Below, in pieces: positions 44,577-55,388 of a stretch of 64,000 nt of DNA. The DNA comes from Vanrija pseudolonga (taxonomy: Eukaryota > Basidiomycota > Tremellomycetes > Trichosporonales > Trichosporonaceae). Position 1 is the first letter of the stretch. Each line of letters starts with the position of its first letter. The position numbers and the translations under genes were made by a program. The DNA is taken from the NCBI RefSeq assembly GCF_020906515.1, contig NC_085852.1, positions 372,001 through 436,000 on the forward strand, given 5' to 3'. The notes under the pieces were generated by a model that did no database searches, was not told where the DNA came from, and saw only the letters and a list, made by a program, of their open reading frames with translations.

Positions 44577-47500
44577 CTAGGCCATGACAAGAGTTGTCGA
44601 CGTCGTGGTGGTGACGACGACGCTGCTGCTGAAACGGCCACTGCCGCCGCCCTCACGCCGGTGCTTGCACACGGGGCACGGACCGACGCGGACACGCACC
44701 ATGGCTTCGTAGCTCAGCTTGGCTCCGAGCGCCCGCTGCTGCGCTACTCGCGTACCGCCGCCCATAGGCTTGTCGGCTAGAAGCAGGTGTGTCACTGCCG
44801 AGTTCTCCGGCCGCTCGGGAAGCTCGATGTCGTCGTTTAGCACAGCACATGAGGCATGAACCAAGTGGCGGCACAAGTAAATCAAAGCCAAGGGTGCTTC
44901 CGCAGAAGTTGTCGGCGGGAAGGCAAGCTTGCCGCATATCTCGCAGGTGGCAGTTTCTATTCAGTCAGCTTTAAATTTCAAGCCACACCTATTCAAACTT
45001 ACCAATCTCGTGACTACCTTTGGTTTGCCCGGCCTGGAGCCTCACAGCCAGGGCGTTGCAGTCTCCATTTAGAATCCGTTGGCACCCTTCAAGAAGTGAG
45101 ACCTGCAAGTTGGATGCCTGCAGAACCTTGACCAGCGCAGGCTTGAGTCCAGGGATCTCGAGGCCCTCCTTGATCCTCTCAATGAGACGGACCGGTTTGA
45201 TCTCGGCGCCGCCATGTTCCAACAGTGCGCGGATGAAGTCTGGTCTCGTCTCTGAATGCGTAATGAGCGCTTCCCATAGGTCGTCATCTCTCTGCTCCTC
45301 GGCAAACGTAATGGCCAAGCGGACGTCCCCTAGGCGTTCAATGATCAGATTCAACGCCTTCAGGTTGTCGCCCATCCGGCCAAGAAGGAACACGGTCTCG
45401 TGGACAAAGTCGTGTGCTTCACATATCCGGAGCGCCCGCTCCAGGTCGTAGAAATTGCTGGCCCGAAGGAACGGCATGAGGCGGTCGTGATCGTACGTGG
45501 CGTAGAGCTCAACCTTATTCGTTAGCGATGCACGGATGGTCGTGACGTACCATCCGATCACTGTACTGCTGGCATGCCTGCGGGTCCTTGGCGAACAAGG
45601 CGTCGAGATACATGTACAAGAACTGCGGCTTCGGTTCGAGCTGCTGGACCACGCGGTCGACCTGGGGTCATGTCAGTGGCGCTCTCCTTGGTGCACTCAC
45701 AGGAATGGACAGAGTGTGGTCCACGAGCAGTTGGATTGCAGCGCCGTGCTTGCCCTCCACAGGGGCCTTGGGATCTGCCTTTATTCTCGCCCGGTCAAAC
45801 TCGACGAGCAGGAGCGCCTGCTCCTGGACGGCATCGAAGAGGTTGTGCTCGCGGATGAGGTCGAACACATGGGGCTTGCGCAGGCGGAGGTAGTAGGGCA
45901 GTGCTCGTGCAGGCTGGCTCCGTCGGAGGTGGCTGAATGTCAGTAACGTTCGCCACGCGCCGACCCACATCTCAGCCATGACCTCAAGTAGCACAGGGTC
46001 GTCCTTGGTCGCCTCGAGCTCGCTCTGGACCGCACCAATAATAGCAGCGCTGTCGTAGATGTCGATAGGCCAGACCTTGACCGTTTCGAGTAGGGTGCCC
46101 TTGTCGTTCACAAGCAGGTGTCCAAGAACCATCTCGTAGACCGCTTTTGACAACTGAGGATTGGACACTGGGATGTACGGGATGATGGCCTGGAAGAGTT
46201 AGTGGTGAATCCCCGATCAAGACCACCACTTACTGGCAGCTTGTGCTGCTGCACAAACGAGTAGATCCATTTTTCCCAGTTGCCAACATCCTCGCCCAGG
46301 ACCTTTGGCGCGAGGGTAGCTGCCTGCTCGTAGTTGCCTGTAATGTCAGCTAGATCTAATCAACTCAGCTCACCAGCTTCCACGAGGTGCTCCATGTACT
46401 TGCGCCCGATGGCCTGCACGTCAGAGGCGCCACCGTGCTTATCTCTCAGCGCTTCCGCTGCCGTCAACGCCTCCTGGAAGCGCTCGCGCTCGACAAGCCA
46501 GTCGATGTGGTCCGCCTCGTCGCGCGGCCGCACAACAATAATGTCTTGTGGTGTGAGCACAAGCGAGACACCGACGTCGTCCTGCCGCTGCGACTGGATT
46601 AATGTGTAGTCGTTGCAGCTGTACCGCTCGAACGCGGGGACCGCGAGCTCGTCTGCGGCAATCTCGTCGCCATGGCGGATGATGCGAACCTCGGGCCGGT
46701 TGGCCGCCTTGCGCCGTTGCTCAGCCCGATCCTGCGTCGCCTCGTTGTCGTAGGTATCTGGGGGGATGTAGGCGAGCATGATGTATGCCGACGACTGGTA
46801 CGGGGTCAAGCCGGATACCATGCAATCCACCTCCCACACTGACGAGACCTCGATGGTGAGTGGCGGAACGCCGGGCTGCGGCTTTGGCCGGCTGCGGATC
46901 CGCACGATCTTGACGTACTCAGCCCATCCGATGACGAGCGTGTGGTCGTCCTTCCACATGAGGGTGCACTTGAACAGCTCGGCGCGGGGTGCGTGTGCCC
47001 CGCGATCGATATAGCCTATCCTCTGTCCCGATGCCGTGTCATAGATCTTGACGCCGAGGTCGTTGGCCCATGCGATGAGGTTACCGCGCCACTCGATCGC
47101 CCAGATCGGCCCCTCGCCAGAATGCAGCACCTGCTCGCGGTACCCTAACCACCCCTTCTCCTGGAGGACGAGGTTGCCGAGCATGCCGCCGCAGACAAAG
47201 GCTCGCGTGTTCTTCTTCGCGAACCCGGGTTCTAGCGCAATGGCGTTCATGGGGCGCTTGTAGTCGAAGGCGTACGACTCGGTGCTGGTGAGGGAGTGGA
47301 TGACAACCCGGCCTTAGACGTTAGTACTGTTTCCGAATGCGCACTCACCCTCCATGCTGGCCGTTGCCACGAAGTCGTTGTCCTCATCGAGTCGGAGAGC
47401 AGTGACGTTGGCGGCGTGAGGTCGGAACGAGTTAACCTTGGCTCCACCGTACGACAGGACGTGAACCATGCCCATTTGTGTTCCAATGGCGATCACTCTG

Positions 47501-48168
47501 GGCGAGACGTCTATTGCTGTGGCGCTGTCGCGGCCTAGCAGCTCCGGTATCCTTCCCTCTAGCCGAGAGTATTTGAGGACACTGTGGAGTTAGGGGGGCT
47601 CAGTGAAGACAACTCACGGCTCCTCATCCTCATCATCATCGTCGTCATCTTCTTCGTCGTCTTCCTCAGCCTCGTCTTCGTCTTCTACTTCTTCGTCGTC
47701 GACTTCTTCTTCTTCGTCGTCGTCGTCGTCCTCCTCATCTTCAGCCACCTGACCAGCTGCCGCTATCTGGTCATGTAATGTAGCAGGTGGATCATCTTCT
47801 TCTTCCTCTTCGTCCTCATCGTCGTCGTCATCCTCGTCCTCATCTCCTTCGCTCTCCGCATCGTCCCCATCGACATCCTCCTCCTCCTCCTCCTCTTCAT
47901 CTTCCTCGCTGTCGTCATCATCGTCGGCCTGATCCGGAGGAGCGACAGGGTCAGGGGCGGAATCCTCCACGCTGACATGAGCGACAGCAGAGCCATTCAC
48001 CCCGGCATCGGTAGCCTTAGCCTTGCCCTTCCGCAGCGACGAGGTCTCGGAGCTGAGCGATCTTGCCGATGGGGACCGAGATGGGCCGGCTTGCGGTTCT
48101 GGTTCGGGCTCAGCGACGGCCGGAGCCGCTCTGGCGGCAGGTCGACGCTTTCCTCTTCTCGGCGCCAT
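44577..48168 (-). CDS. VPS41: Vps41, HOPS complex subunit
   Basis: Nine exons (48168-47618, 47581-47349, 47312-46374, 46337-46234, 46189-45969, 45932-45701, 45661-45551, 45513-45003, 44956-44577), 1093 residues. HOPS tethers late endosomes, AP-3 vesicles and vacuoles for fusion with Ypt7/Rab7. Residues about 60-185 are an extreme Asp/Glu run. A WD40-like propeller follows (VLKYSRLEGRIPELL, GMVHVLSYGGAKVNSFRPHA, EGPIWAIEWRGNLIAWANDL), then a helical clathrin-repeat solenoid (PYYLRLRKPHVFDLIREHNL, MPFLRASNFYDLERALRICE) and a C-terminal RING-like zinc site (CEICGKLAF, YLCRHLVHASC, CPVC). This domain order and length match Vps41. It ends 103 bases from the convergent membrane protein gene. Confidence 0.95.
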
Positions 48169-48427
48169 TATGTTTGTCGAGGTCGAGATGGAAGGGGGGT
48201 GATGTGTAGATGAGGCTGTGGCCATTGCCGCTTCATTGCCTGCTGGGTGGGTATGTGTGGAGGTATCCGAGACCAATGACGAAACAGGAAGGGCGGCGGC
48301 GGCAACTACAGTAGGGCACACGTCATTCCCCACGTGGCATTATCACAAGCCTCCCACTCCGTCAACAACAACAAAGACCACATCGGCCCAACAGCATGCC
48401 CATCCACACACTTATCCATCCCGCAAG
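48169..48427. promoter_or_regulatory. Divergent promoter of VPS41 and the kinetochore gene
   Basis: 259 bases with a CACGTG palindrome at 48331-48336, the core site of basic helix-loop-helix factors such as Cbf1, Pho4 or TFEB-like regulators. VPS41 is a vacuolar gene, so such control would be sensible, but this is inference from one site. Confidence 0.5.
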
Positions 48428-49260
48428 ATGGCAGACGACTCAAGAGACCCACAACTCTCGCGCGTGACCGTCGAGCGCGAAGCCGACTGGCTGCGCGTAC
48501 AGGCCAACACGGACGCAGCACTCACCGCCGCGTTGGAGGCACGGCTGGCAGCCCTCCCCGGCGGCGCGAGAGGGGAAGCAGCGCGGAGAATACGGCCGAA
48601 GCTCGAGGAGCAGGTGGAGCAGGTGGGTGAGAGACTGTGGCTCGGGCTCACCCATACAGGTCCGCGAGCGCATGTGGAAACTTACGAAGCCGAACCTCCG
48701 AGTCAACGGCTTCAACTACGAGGACTTTGTCGAGAGTGCGTCGGCCGGCGTGAACGCTCACGCATAGCTGACGTTTAGCCACTGAGCCGTTCAACGAGAG
48801 CCTGGACCGTGAAATCTGGTCGCTGAATACCGAGCGAGTGCGCTGGGAGTCGGTCGTGGCGGACAAGCGGAGGAAGAAGGCCGACGAGGTGGCCAACCTG
48901 GTCGAGGATCTCGAGGAGCGGCGGGACGCAGCGACGTGGCGCCCGAGCGCGGGGGACGTCGCTGCGCTACCTTCTGAACGTACGTTGCGCTGTGAATATC
49001 ATCTTGGAGGCAGAGCTAATCGTCGCAGCGGGAAAACCGGTGGTCAACCCCGACGATATTACCCCGCCCCCGCGCCACGCAGAGGTCAAGGAGACGTTCG
49101 AGACGGTCAGCGCGCACTTCTCCGAGCTGACGGCTGTGAGTGGCTTCTGTGGGACAGATAGGTGGGTGGCTGACATATCACCCAGACCGCACCCCAGCAG
49201 CTCGCGAGAGCAGAGCGCGTGCTCGTCGTCCAGCAGGAGCTGGCAAAGCTGCCGGCGTAG
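48428..49260 (+). CDS. Mis14/Nsl1-like kinetochore protein of the Mis12 complex
   Basis: Five exons (48428-48622, 48660-48735, 48779-48979, 49029-49135, 49186-49260), 217 residues. The Mis12/MIND complex links centromeric chromatin to the Ndc80 complex. Supporting segments are RERMWKLTKPNLRVNGFNYE in the first third, EPFNESLDREIWSLNTERVR followed by a basic coiled coil, and a short C-terminal helix ARAERVLVVQQELAKL. The EPF(D/N)xxL plus coiled-coil pattern and size fit Mis14/Nsl1. The family is poorly conserved and the match is from motif memory, so another small coiled-coil protein is possible. The gene structure is secure. Confidence 0.68.
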
Positions 49261-49580
49261 GATACCAACAGATCGCAACTTGTACCACTACACTGGGCTT
49301 TTTATTCAGGATTCTATGTATTGTATTACACGGATGCGTGCGGTGCTCATTGAGCTGCACGGAAATCTGAGGGCGTAGACCCAGCAAGCGAGCCGAAGGT
49401 CTTCCGAGTCACCTCCCCTGCAGACTCCATCTCATCCCAACAACTGCCTCTAGTCTTCTCACTCCGCCATGAAGAGCACTCCCCACTACCAAGAACTACC
49501 AAGACATCGAACTCCTCCCCTCACAGCCCGATCTCTAAACCGCAGTGGTGCATGCAATGCTCAATGAATCTCCTCTCCAC
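49261..49580. terminator. Convergent 3' region of the kinetochore and mL43 genes
   Basis: 320 bases without coding potential between two stop codons. The 3' UTR of the plus-strand gene contains an A/T-rich part (tttttattcaggattctatg, 49299 onward). Nothing else stands out. Confidence 0.45.
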
Positions 49581-50086
49581 TTATATCCTGTATCCGCCGC
49601 CCTGCTTGGACGCATCATGCAGAGCCGACCAGATACCACGCGCTGCCTCGCCGCCAGGACCAGCCTCAAGGGTGCTGTTCTTGAGGTTCTTGATCTTCGC
49701 GCCCGACGAGTTGAGCACCAGGTCGACCTTCTTGGCCACCTCGTGGTCCTTGAGGTTGTTGACGCAGATGACCTTGTCCCGGCCGTTGGTGTAGTGCCCG
49801 CGGATGACGCCCGCCTTGCCGCGTTTCAACTTGCGCACGACGACCTCGATGTCGGGGTTGGCCTTGGCCATGGAGAGGAGGGGGCGGGCGAGGTAGTCGC
49901 TGGGGCGTGAGTCAGTGGGAGGTAATGGGTGACGGCAGGCAGGAGGCAGGCTCACCGCAGACCAGCCTGCGCAGGCGACTCGGCGTCATAGTCGAACACG
50001 ATCTTGCGCAGCGGCGTCAGGAAGTGGTTGTAGCCCGGCACGGGGACCGAGCGGGTCAGGTTGTTGATGGCGCCGAGGCGGACCAT
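49581..50086 (-). CDS. MRPL51: Mitochondrial large-subunit ribosomal protein mL43 (L51/S25/CI-B8 fold)
   Basis: Two exons (50086-49956, 49899-49581), 149 residues, the expected size. It is part of the mitochondrial 54S subunit. Clear family blocks are GYNHFLTPLRKIVFDYDAES, DYLARPLLSMAKANPDIEVV and GVIRGHYTNGRDKVICVNNL, the thioredoxin-like L51/S25 domain. The basic, acid-poor N-terminus (MVRLGAINNLTRSVPVPG) serves mitochondrial import. Transcribed divergently from the THOC5-like gene with 327 bases between starts. Confidence 0.92.
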
Positions 50087-50413
50087 TGTGGAGGAGGGGG
50101 AGGTGGTCGGGTGAGGTGGGAACGGCGGAGAGTCTGAGATGGGCCGGTTTTTCGGTCGCTGGTGACGGCTACGCAGTCTGTAGGCCGTATCGCTCCGTGT
50201 GAGAGTGTCCGTTTCGTGTGCCGAAGTGCGTGCAAGTGATCAAGAATGTTGTTCAAGTCGTTGTCATTGCTCGCCGAGAAAAGTCGAAATGGATCGGCAA
50301 GTGGTGGGTTGTGGAAATTTGGTTCCGTCGTCACTCACCCAACCCGCCTCGACAACCACAATAGAAGGCCAACATCTCGACAATGTCACTCCACTCTCCA
50401 CTCCACGCACGCA
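50087..50413. promoter_or_regulatory. Divergent promoter of mL43 and the THOC5-like gene
   Basis: 327 bases with no TATA box. The part near the THOC5-like start is C/A-rich. I see no named operator. Confidence 0.4.
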
Positions 50414-51290
50414 ATGTCGCTCCCAACTCACATAGGCGACCCCTCGCCGCACGACCCGCTCGTGCTCCTCCCGCTACCGGCCAAGCTCCCGCCCTCGCCA
50501 CTGCCGCAGCTGCACGACCTCTCCGCCCAGCTCACGGCACACCTGGGCAATGAGCCAGCGCCGGACCTGCCGGTGCTCACGGCGCAGATGCGCTCCACGA
50601 CCCGCGCAAGCCAGGTCCTCCTAAACGCTGCGCGTGCGGGCGCGACCGACGCCCGCGCTGGCTTAGACGAGGCCGACGTCGCGCTCAGAACGGTCATGTA
50701 CGAGCTTGAACGGGTGCGCGAGGAGATGGCGCAGTGCCTGAGCTATGAGTGGGTGTGGGGTTTGGACGGGGCTGACACCTAGGCCGATGTACGAGTCGCT
50801 TGATATTCCGGACGAGGAGGCGTTCCTCGCGAGCGCGGATGCCGAGGTACTGGCCAGCTTGCGTGAGTCTGCTGGCTGGTGTGTTGACAAAGCTGACTCC
50901 CCAGCCGCTGATGGCGAGCCCCGAGCCCAGGCCCTCATCATCGCCCGCCTTGAGGCCGAGCTCGCAGCCATCACGGAGCGCGAGGCGACGGTCGCGGCGC
51001 TCATCGCCGAGCGGGACGGTGTCGTGCGTACCCGCAAGGCGCTGCACACGAGCTATGACAAGGTGGACAAGATTCTCGACGACTACGTCAAGGTGAGTGG
51101 GCGGGTGGCGAGCAGCGGGTTGCAAAGCAAACCGCTGTACCTGGATATGGATACGACCAGGGCACAGCTGACATCCCAGACCACGGCCGCGATGGCATAC
51201 AAGACCAAGGAGGTCGCCAAGGTCCCCCAGCCCAAGGCGCCCGCAACGGCCGAGCCGGCGGCTACCACCCCAGCCCCCACACAGGCATGA
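50414..51290 (+). CDS. THO complex subunit 5-like protein
   Basis: Four exons (50414-50748, 50783-50862, 50905-51092, 51180-51290), 237 residues. THO couples transcription to mRNA export. The centre reads VALRTVMYELERVREEMAQC, then YEPMYESLDIPDEEAFLASA, then a coiled coil (ALIIARLEAELAAITEREAT). A coiled coil with a conserved Cys, a short acidic PxEEFL segment and a second coiled coil is the THOC5 (Fms-interacting protein) N-terminal arrangement. The protein lacks the large C-terminal part of metazoan THOC5, as in other fungal versions. THOC7 or another coiled-coil protein is the main alternative. Confidence 0.62.
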
Positions 51291-51775
51291 TTTCCCGCAA
51301 CGACATATTCCCAGCATTACCAATACCCTATCACATTGATGCATCTGTCTGTAGCCCGAGCGGAGCGTCTGTGGGTGAGGCAGCGGGCAGCTGACGTCGG
51401 GGCTCGCGCGGAGCTCTGAACGAGAGAGAGTCCGACCTGGACTGCTGCGCGCACCCCGCCTCTCGACTGTTCCACCTGCCGTTCCTCTGTGCGCTTCGGC
51501 GCTCTACTGACCACAATTCTTTATGCATTGTTCTGCAGATGGGTAACAACAAAGAACAACATGTGGTCTTCACGGGCTTAACTCCCCAACCTCGATACCC
51601 ATCCCCCACGCCTAACCTCCCACCACGCGATAGGCCCGCGGCCACGTGGTCCCCACCCCCCACACCGCCCCCCCCCACTATGACCTACGTGCCACCATCA
51701 ATGTCTCTGTTGCACCTGTACCACGCATTCTCGACTGCAGCAACAACAACCGCGAGCGCGACACAAGCGGCGATA
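51291..51775. other. Region between the THOC5-like and recyclin genes
   Basis: 485 bases. The recyclin frame stays open upstream to 51539, but that part encodes Pro/Thr-rich low-complexity sequence and is read here as promoter and 5' UTR. Its pyrimidine-rich strand near 51600-51700 (caccgcccccccccactat) fits a leader. Confidence 0.45.
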
Positions 51776-54700
51776 ATGGACAAGTGGGCGCCGCTCGCCC
51801 CCACCAAGCCGGGCTCCTCGTCGTCGTCGTCGGGCGCCGCGGCCGTCTTCGGCGGCTTTGGCGTGCTCAAGCCGTCCAAGGCCGGGCCGTCAACGTCGGC
51901 AGCGGCGCGTGCGCGCGCCGGGCTGGCTGGGCCGCGGATCGGCCGCTGGCCAGAGGACATTGTCACGCGCATTGTCGGCTTTCTGCCCGTCCACGCCATC
52001 CCGAATGTCGCGCGGGGGTCGCGCGCACTCGCGCGCGTCGTGCGCGACGAGGGGACGTGGAGGGCGCGATGTGCCGTTCTTGGCATCACCGACGTGGACA
52101 AGGAGCCAGCGCCGGCAGCCGCAGCAGCACCGCATGCGAGAAAACCAAGCAACGCGTCCCCGTCTACCGCGCCGAGAGCAAGCTTCACCAAGCCCCGGAC
52201 AAGCTTGAGCAAGGCGCGGCCTAGCTTTTCGTCGCCTAAAATCGGCACGAGCGCGATCGACGACGACTTTGGCGACTTTGGAGAAGGCAACGACACGTTT
52301 GAGGACGTCGAGTTTGGCGACTTTGCGGCCGTGTCGCCGTCCAAGACGAGCAACATGCCCCAGCCGTTCAGCTTCTCGTCGCCTGCAAAAGGAGAAAAGA
52401 GCCTGCTCGACTTTGACGACGTGCCCCTCCCGTCTCGGCCAGCTGCGGGCGCCCGCACGACGGGCTTCTTCGCGCTCGCGCCGTCGGCCGGACCGGCTGC
52501 GCCCAGCACTGCCCCTGGGGCATGGTACAACACGTACAAGCGCAAGCATCTCGAGCTGGTGCCCCTGTGCCTCCACCTGCGGAGCTCGCCCAGCCCGAGC
52601 GCGACGCTGTCGCTCCTCTTCCCGCCCGATGCGAAGACTGCGCTCCCGCCGAGCTTGGAAGCGCAGGGGGAGCTGCTGCTCGTGCTGTTGAGGTTCCTCT
52701 CCGCCCGCCTGCAGCCCCTGCCAGACTGGGGGTTCCTCCGCCAGTCGCTCCTCGCCGCGGCGGACCGCTTCGACTCGACATGCCTGGTTGCATTCGAGAC
52801 TGCCGACAGCCGAAAGGACGAGGCGGGTATGCACACTGCCGCCGAGGCCAGCTGGCGCGTGTGGGATGCTGGAGGAGGCGAGCGGAGCGAGTGGGAATGT
52901 GGCCGCGTGTGGATCGAGAAACGCGAGGTCTTCTACGACACGGCCAAGTGGGACGCATCGGAGAATATCATCAAGGTGCCCGATCCAACTGGGACTGCGC
53001 TCGTCAAGCAGCTCGACTTCACGCCCATGGACGCGTTCATGAGCCATGTGCTCGAGTCGTTCCGCATCGACGCCGAGACGGCAGTGCGCGTGTTCCCCGC
53101 CGGCGCGCGGGTCGTGCACTCGTTTGCCGAGCGGCTCGCGGACGAGGTTATTGGCGAGTACATTCAGACTCTGCTTGGCCAGACGCGCATCATGTCGCCA
53201 GACTTGTTTCTGCGCGCCACTGCCGCGTCATTCATCCAGGCGTGGAAGCTTGTCGACGTGTCAGCAGAGGTGCTCGGCGACAAGCAGACGGAAACGACAC
53301 CCAAGATGATTGAAAACGTCGTCTACCACATGTTCGAAACGCACATGGACGAGTACCTCGACGAGGAGACGGAATGGGTCAAGACGGCGCTTGACGGCAT
53401 CTGCAACGCGTGGGACGCCGAGCTTGGAACGACGACACGGACAAAGAAGACGCAGAACGGGTCGGCACAACCACAGTTCTTGACAGCGTCCAACCCGGAC
53501 CAGGTCAAGCGCAACGTGCTCGCTGGGTTCCGCGATGTGCTCCTGTTGCCCGTGACCATTGTGCCCCGTGCCGTGACGTTCGGCGTAACGGCCATCGCAG
53601 CTGGTGGCACGCAGGCGGTGTCAGGCCTGTCGATGCTCAACCCGCAAAAGTGGGCGGCGTCGACATCGTCCACGACCGCAGAGAAGATCGGCACAAAGGG
53701 CAAGGTTGTGAACGGTGAAGCCATCTTCGATGTCTCCGTCCCCGGGCCAGATGACGACGAGAAGGCGGAAGACCGGGACGAGATTGACGAGCTGAGCGAG
53801 AAGACGGGCTCGGCACTCACCGTGCCACTGCCGGCGTCGACTGCCCCGTCGAACGGCGCGACGCCAGAACCCGGAGCAAAGGACGACTTTGACCGCCTCC
53901 AGCTGCTCGTGTCCCTCGATACCGCCCTCGAGCTCATCCACGGCGACCGCGAGAGCTTGAAGCGCACCGAGACGTTTGGCAAGTACCCCGCCAAAACGGG
54001 CACCAAGGTCCGCGAGGCGATTGAGGAGATCTTCATCCTGCTGTTAAAGGCCGTCGGAGACAGACATATCGCACCTGGCTTTAGGATGTGAGTGAGCTCA
54101 GTTGGGGACAGGGTGCTGACTCCGACTCTAGTGCCACACAACAAATGCTCACGTACAAGCCGGCCGACCACGCGCAGTCCAACTCTGTCGCGCCGCTGCT
54201 ACAGTTCTTTGAGCTCGTGCATGTCGGTGACACAATCCAGAGCATGGTCCAGGTCTACTTTGACAAGGAGGTGGCGCAGTACGTCGACAAGACCGACTTC
54301 TTGAATCCTGTCATGCGGGAGAAGAAGCGGTTTGAGAGTGTCTTGGACGATGCTGTGGCTGCGGGCTTGAACGCCGGTATTGAGGTCCTCATGAACCAAG
54401 TGGGTGCCCAATCCGGAAACTCGCACACCCGCTAACGAAGTCCAGGTCGAACATATCATCGTCGTCAAGACTGGCCCGAGAGAATACTACCCCGAGCCAG
54501 GAGTACCCATGGAGCTCGGCCCCACCCTCGGCTGCAGAGAAGCCATCAAATCCCTCGAGATGCATTGCAACCTGCTCAAGGGCAGCACGACAAAGGAAGT
54601 CCTCGAAGTGTTCTACCAGGAGGTCGGTATCCGTCTGCAAGCCATCCTCCAGCGGCACCTCAAGCGCCAGATCATCTCCCTCGAGGGCGGGTTCCAGATT

Positions 54701-55092
54701 ATCGCCGACCTGAACGCGTACCACGCCTTTGTGGCCTCGCTCAAGCAGCAGCGCATCACCGACGACTTTGCAAACCTCAAGATGCTGGGGCACGTGTATA
54801 TCGTGTCGGACGCCAAGGACCTGGCGCAGATTGTGCGCGACGTCACTCGCTACGGCGGCACGTTTACCCCCGAGGACATCTACGAGTTTATCCAGAGACG
54901 CAGCGACTGGAAGAAGATTGAGAAGACTGTAGACAAAGTGAGTGCCGGGATGCGGGGTTCGGGCTGGACACGAGCGGGCGGGGTCGCCGGCGCCGGGTGC
55001 GGGGGCTGCCGATCCGATGTGTGCGCGACGTATACTGACTTGCCCAGGCCATGTACGCCTTGTCTGTGCGTGAAGACTGTGTCATCATGTAG
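51776..55092 (+). CDS. RCY1: Recyclin-1 (F-box and Sec10-like endocytic recycling protein)
   Basis: Four exons (51776-54087, 54132-54399, 54446-54937, 55048-55092), 1038 residues from MDKWAPLAP; in-frame ATGs at 51539, 51680 and 51704 are less likely. Rcy1/Pof6 proteins recycle v-SNAREs from early endosomes to the Golgi and bind Skp1. The F-box is RIGRWPEDIVTRIVGFLPVH. After an acidic DDFGDFGEGN linker, the rest is a helical Sec10/exocyst-type region: FTPMDAFMSHVLESFRIDAE, ADEVIGEYIQTLLGQTRIMS, MFETHMDEYLDEETEWVKTA and, near the end, GGTFTPEDIYEFIQRRSDWK. The protein ends AMYALSVREDCVIM; unlike yeast Rcy1 there is no CAAX box. Ser/Thr-rich segments at 120-240 and 740-800 are probably disordered. 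Confidence 0.9.
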
Positions 55093-55388
55093 AGGGATAC
55101 CCAGCATGTGTGTTTTGCGTGTGTTTGTTATGCATAGGAGTGCGGGAGGCAAGCCATGATAAGGCTAGTAGTTTGTGATTGAATTGGGCGGGTCGTTGGC
55201 GGGCAAGTTTTAGTAGTACTTAGTTTACGGAATTGGCAGTCACAGTCACTGACTACGGCGGCGACGCGGCGACGGCGGCAACAGGTCTGCTAGCCGGGCA
55301 TCACGAGCCGCGAACCAGCCAGCCAGCCAGCCGCTCACTGCAATAAATCACCCTTCCTCTACCTTCCCACAATCATCCAACACGACAA
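55093..55388. other. Intergenic region with short (AGCC)n tract
   Basis: 296 bases between plus-strand genes. It includes agccagccagccagccagcc at 55313-55332 and the promoter of the Zn2Cys6 gene. No TATA box is seen. Confidence 0.5.
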
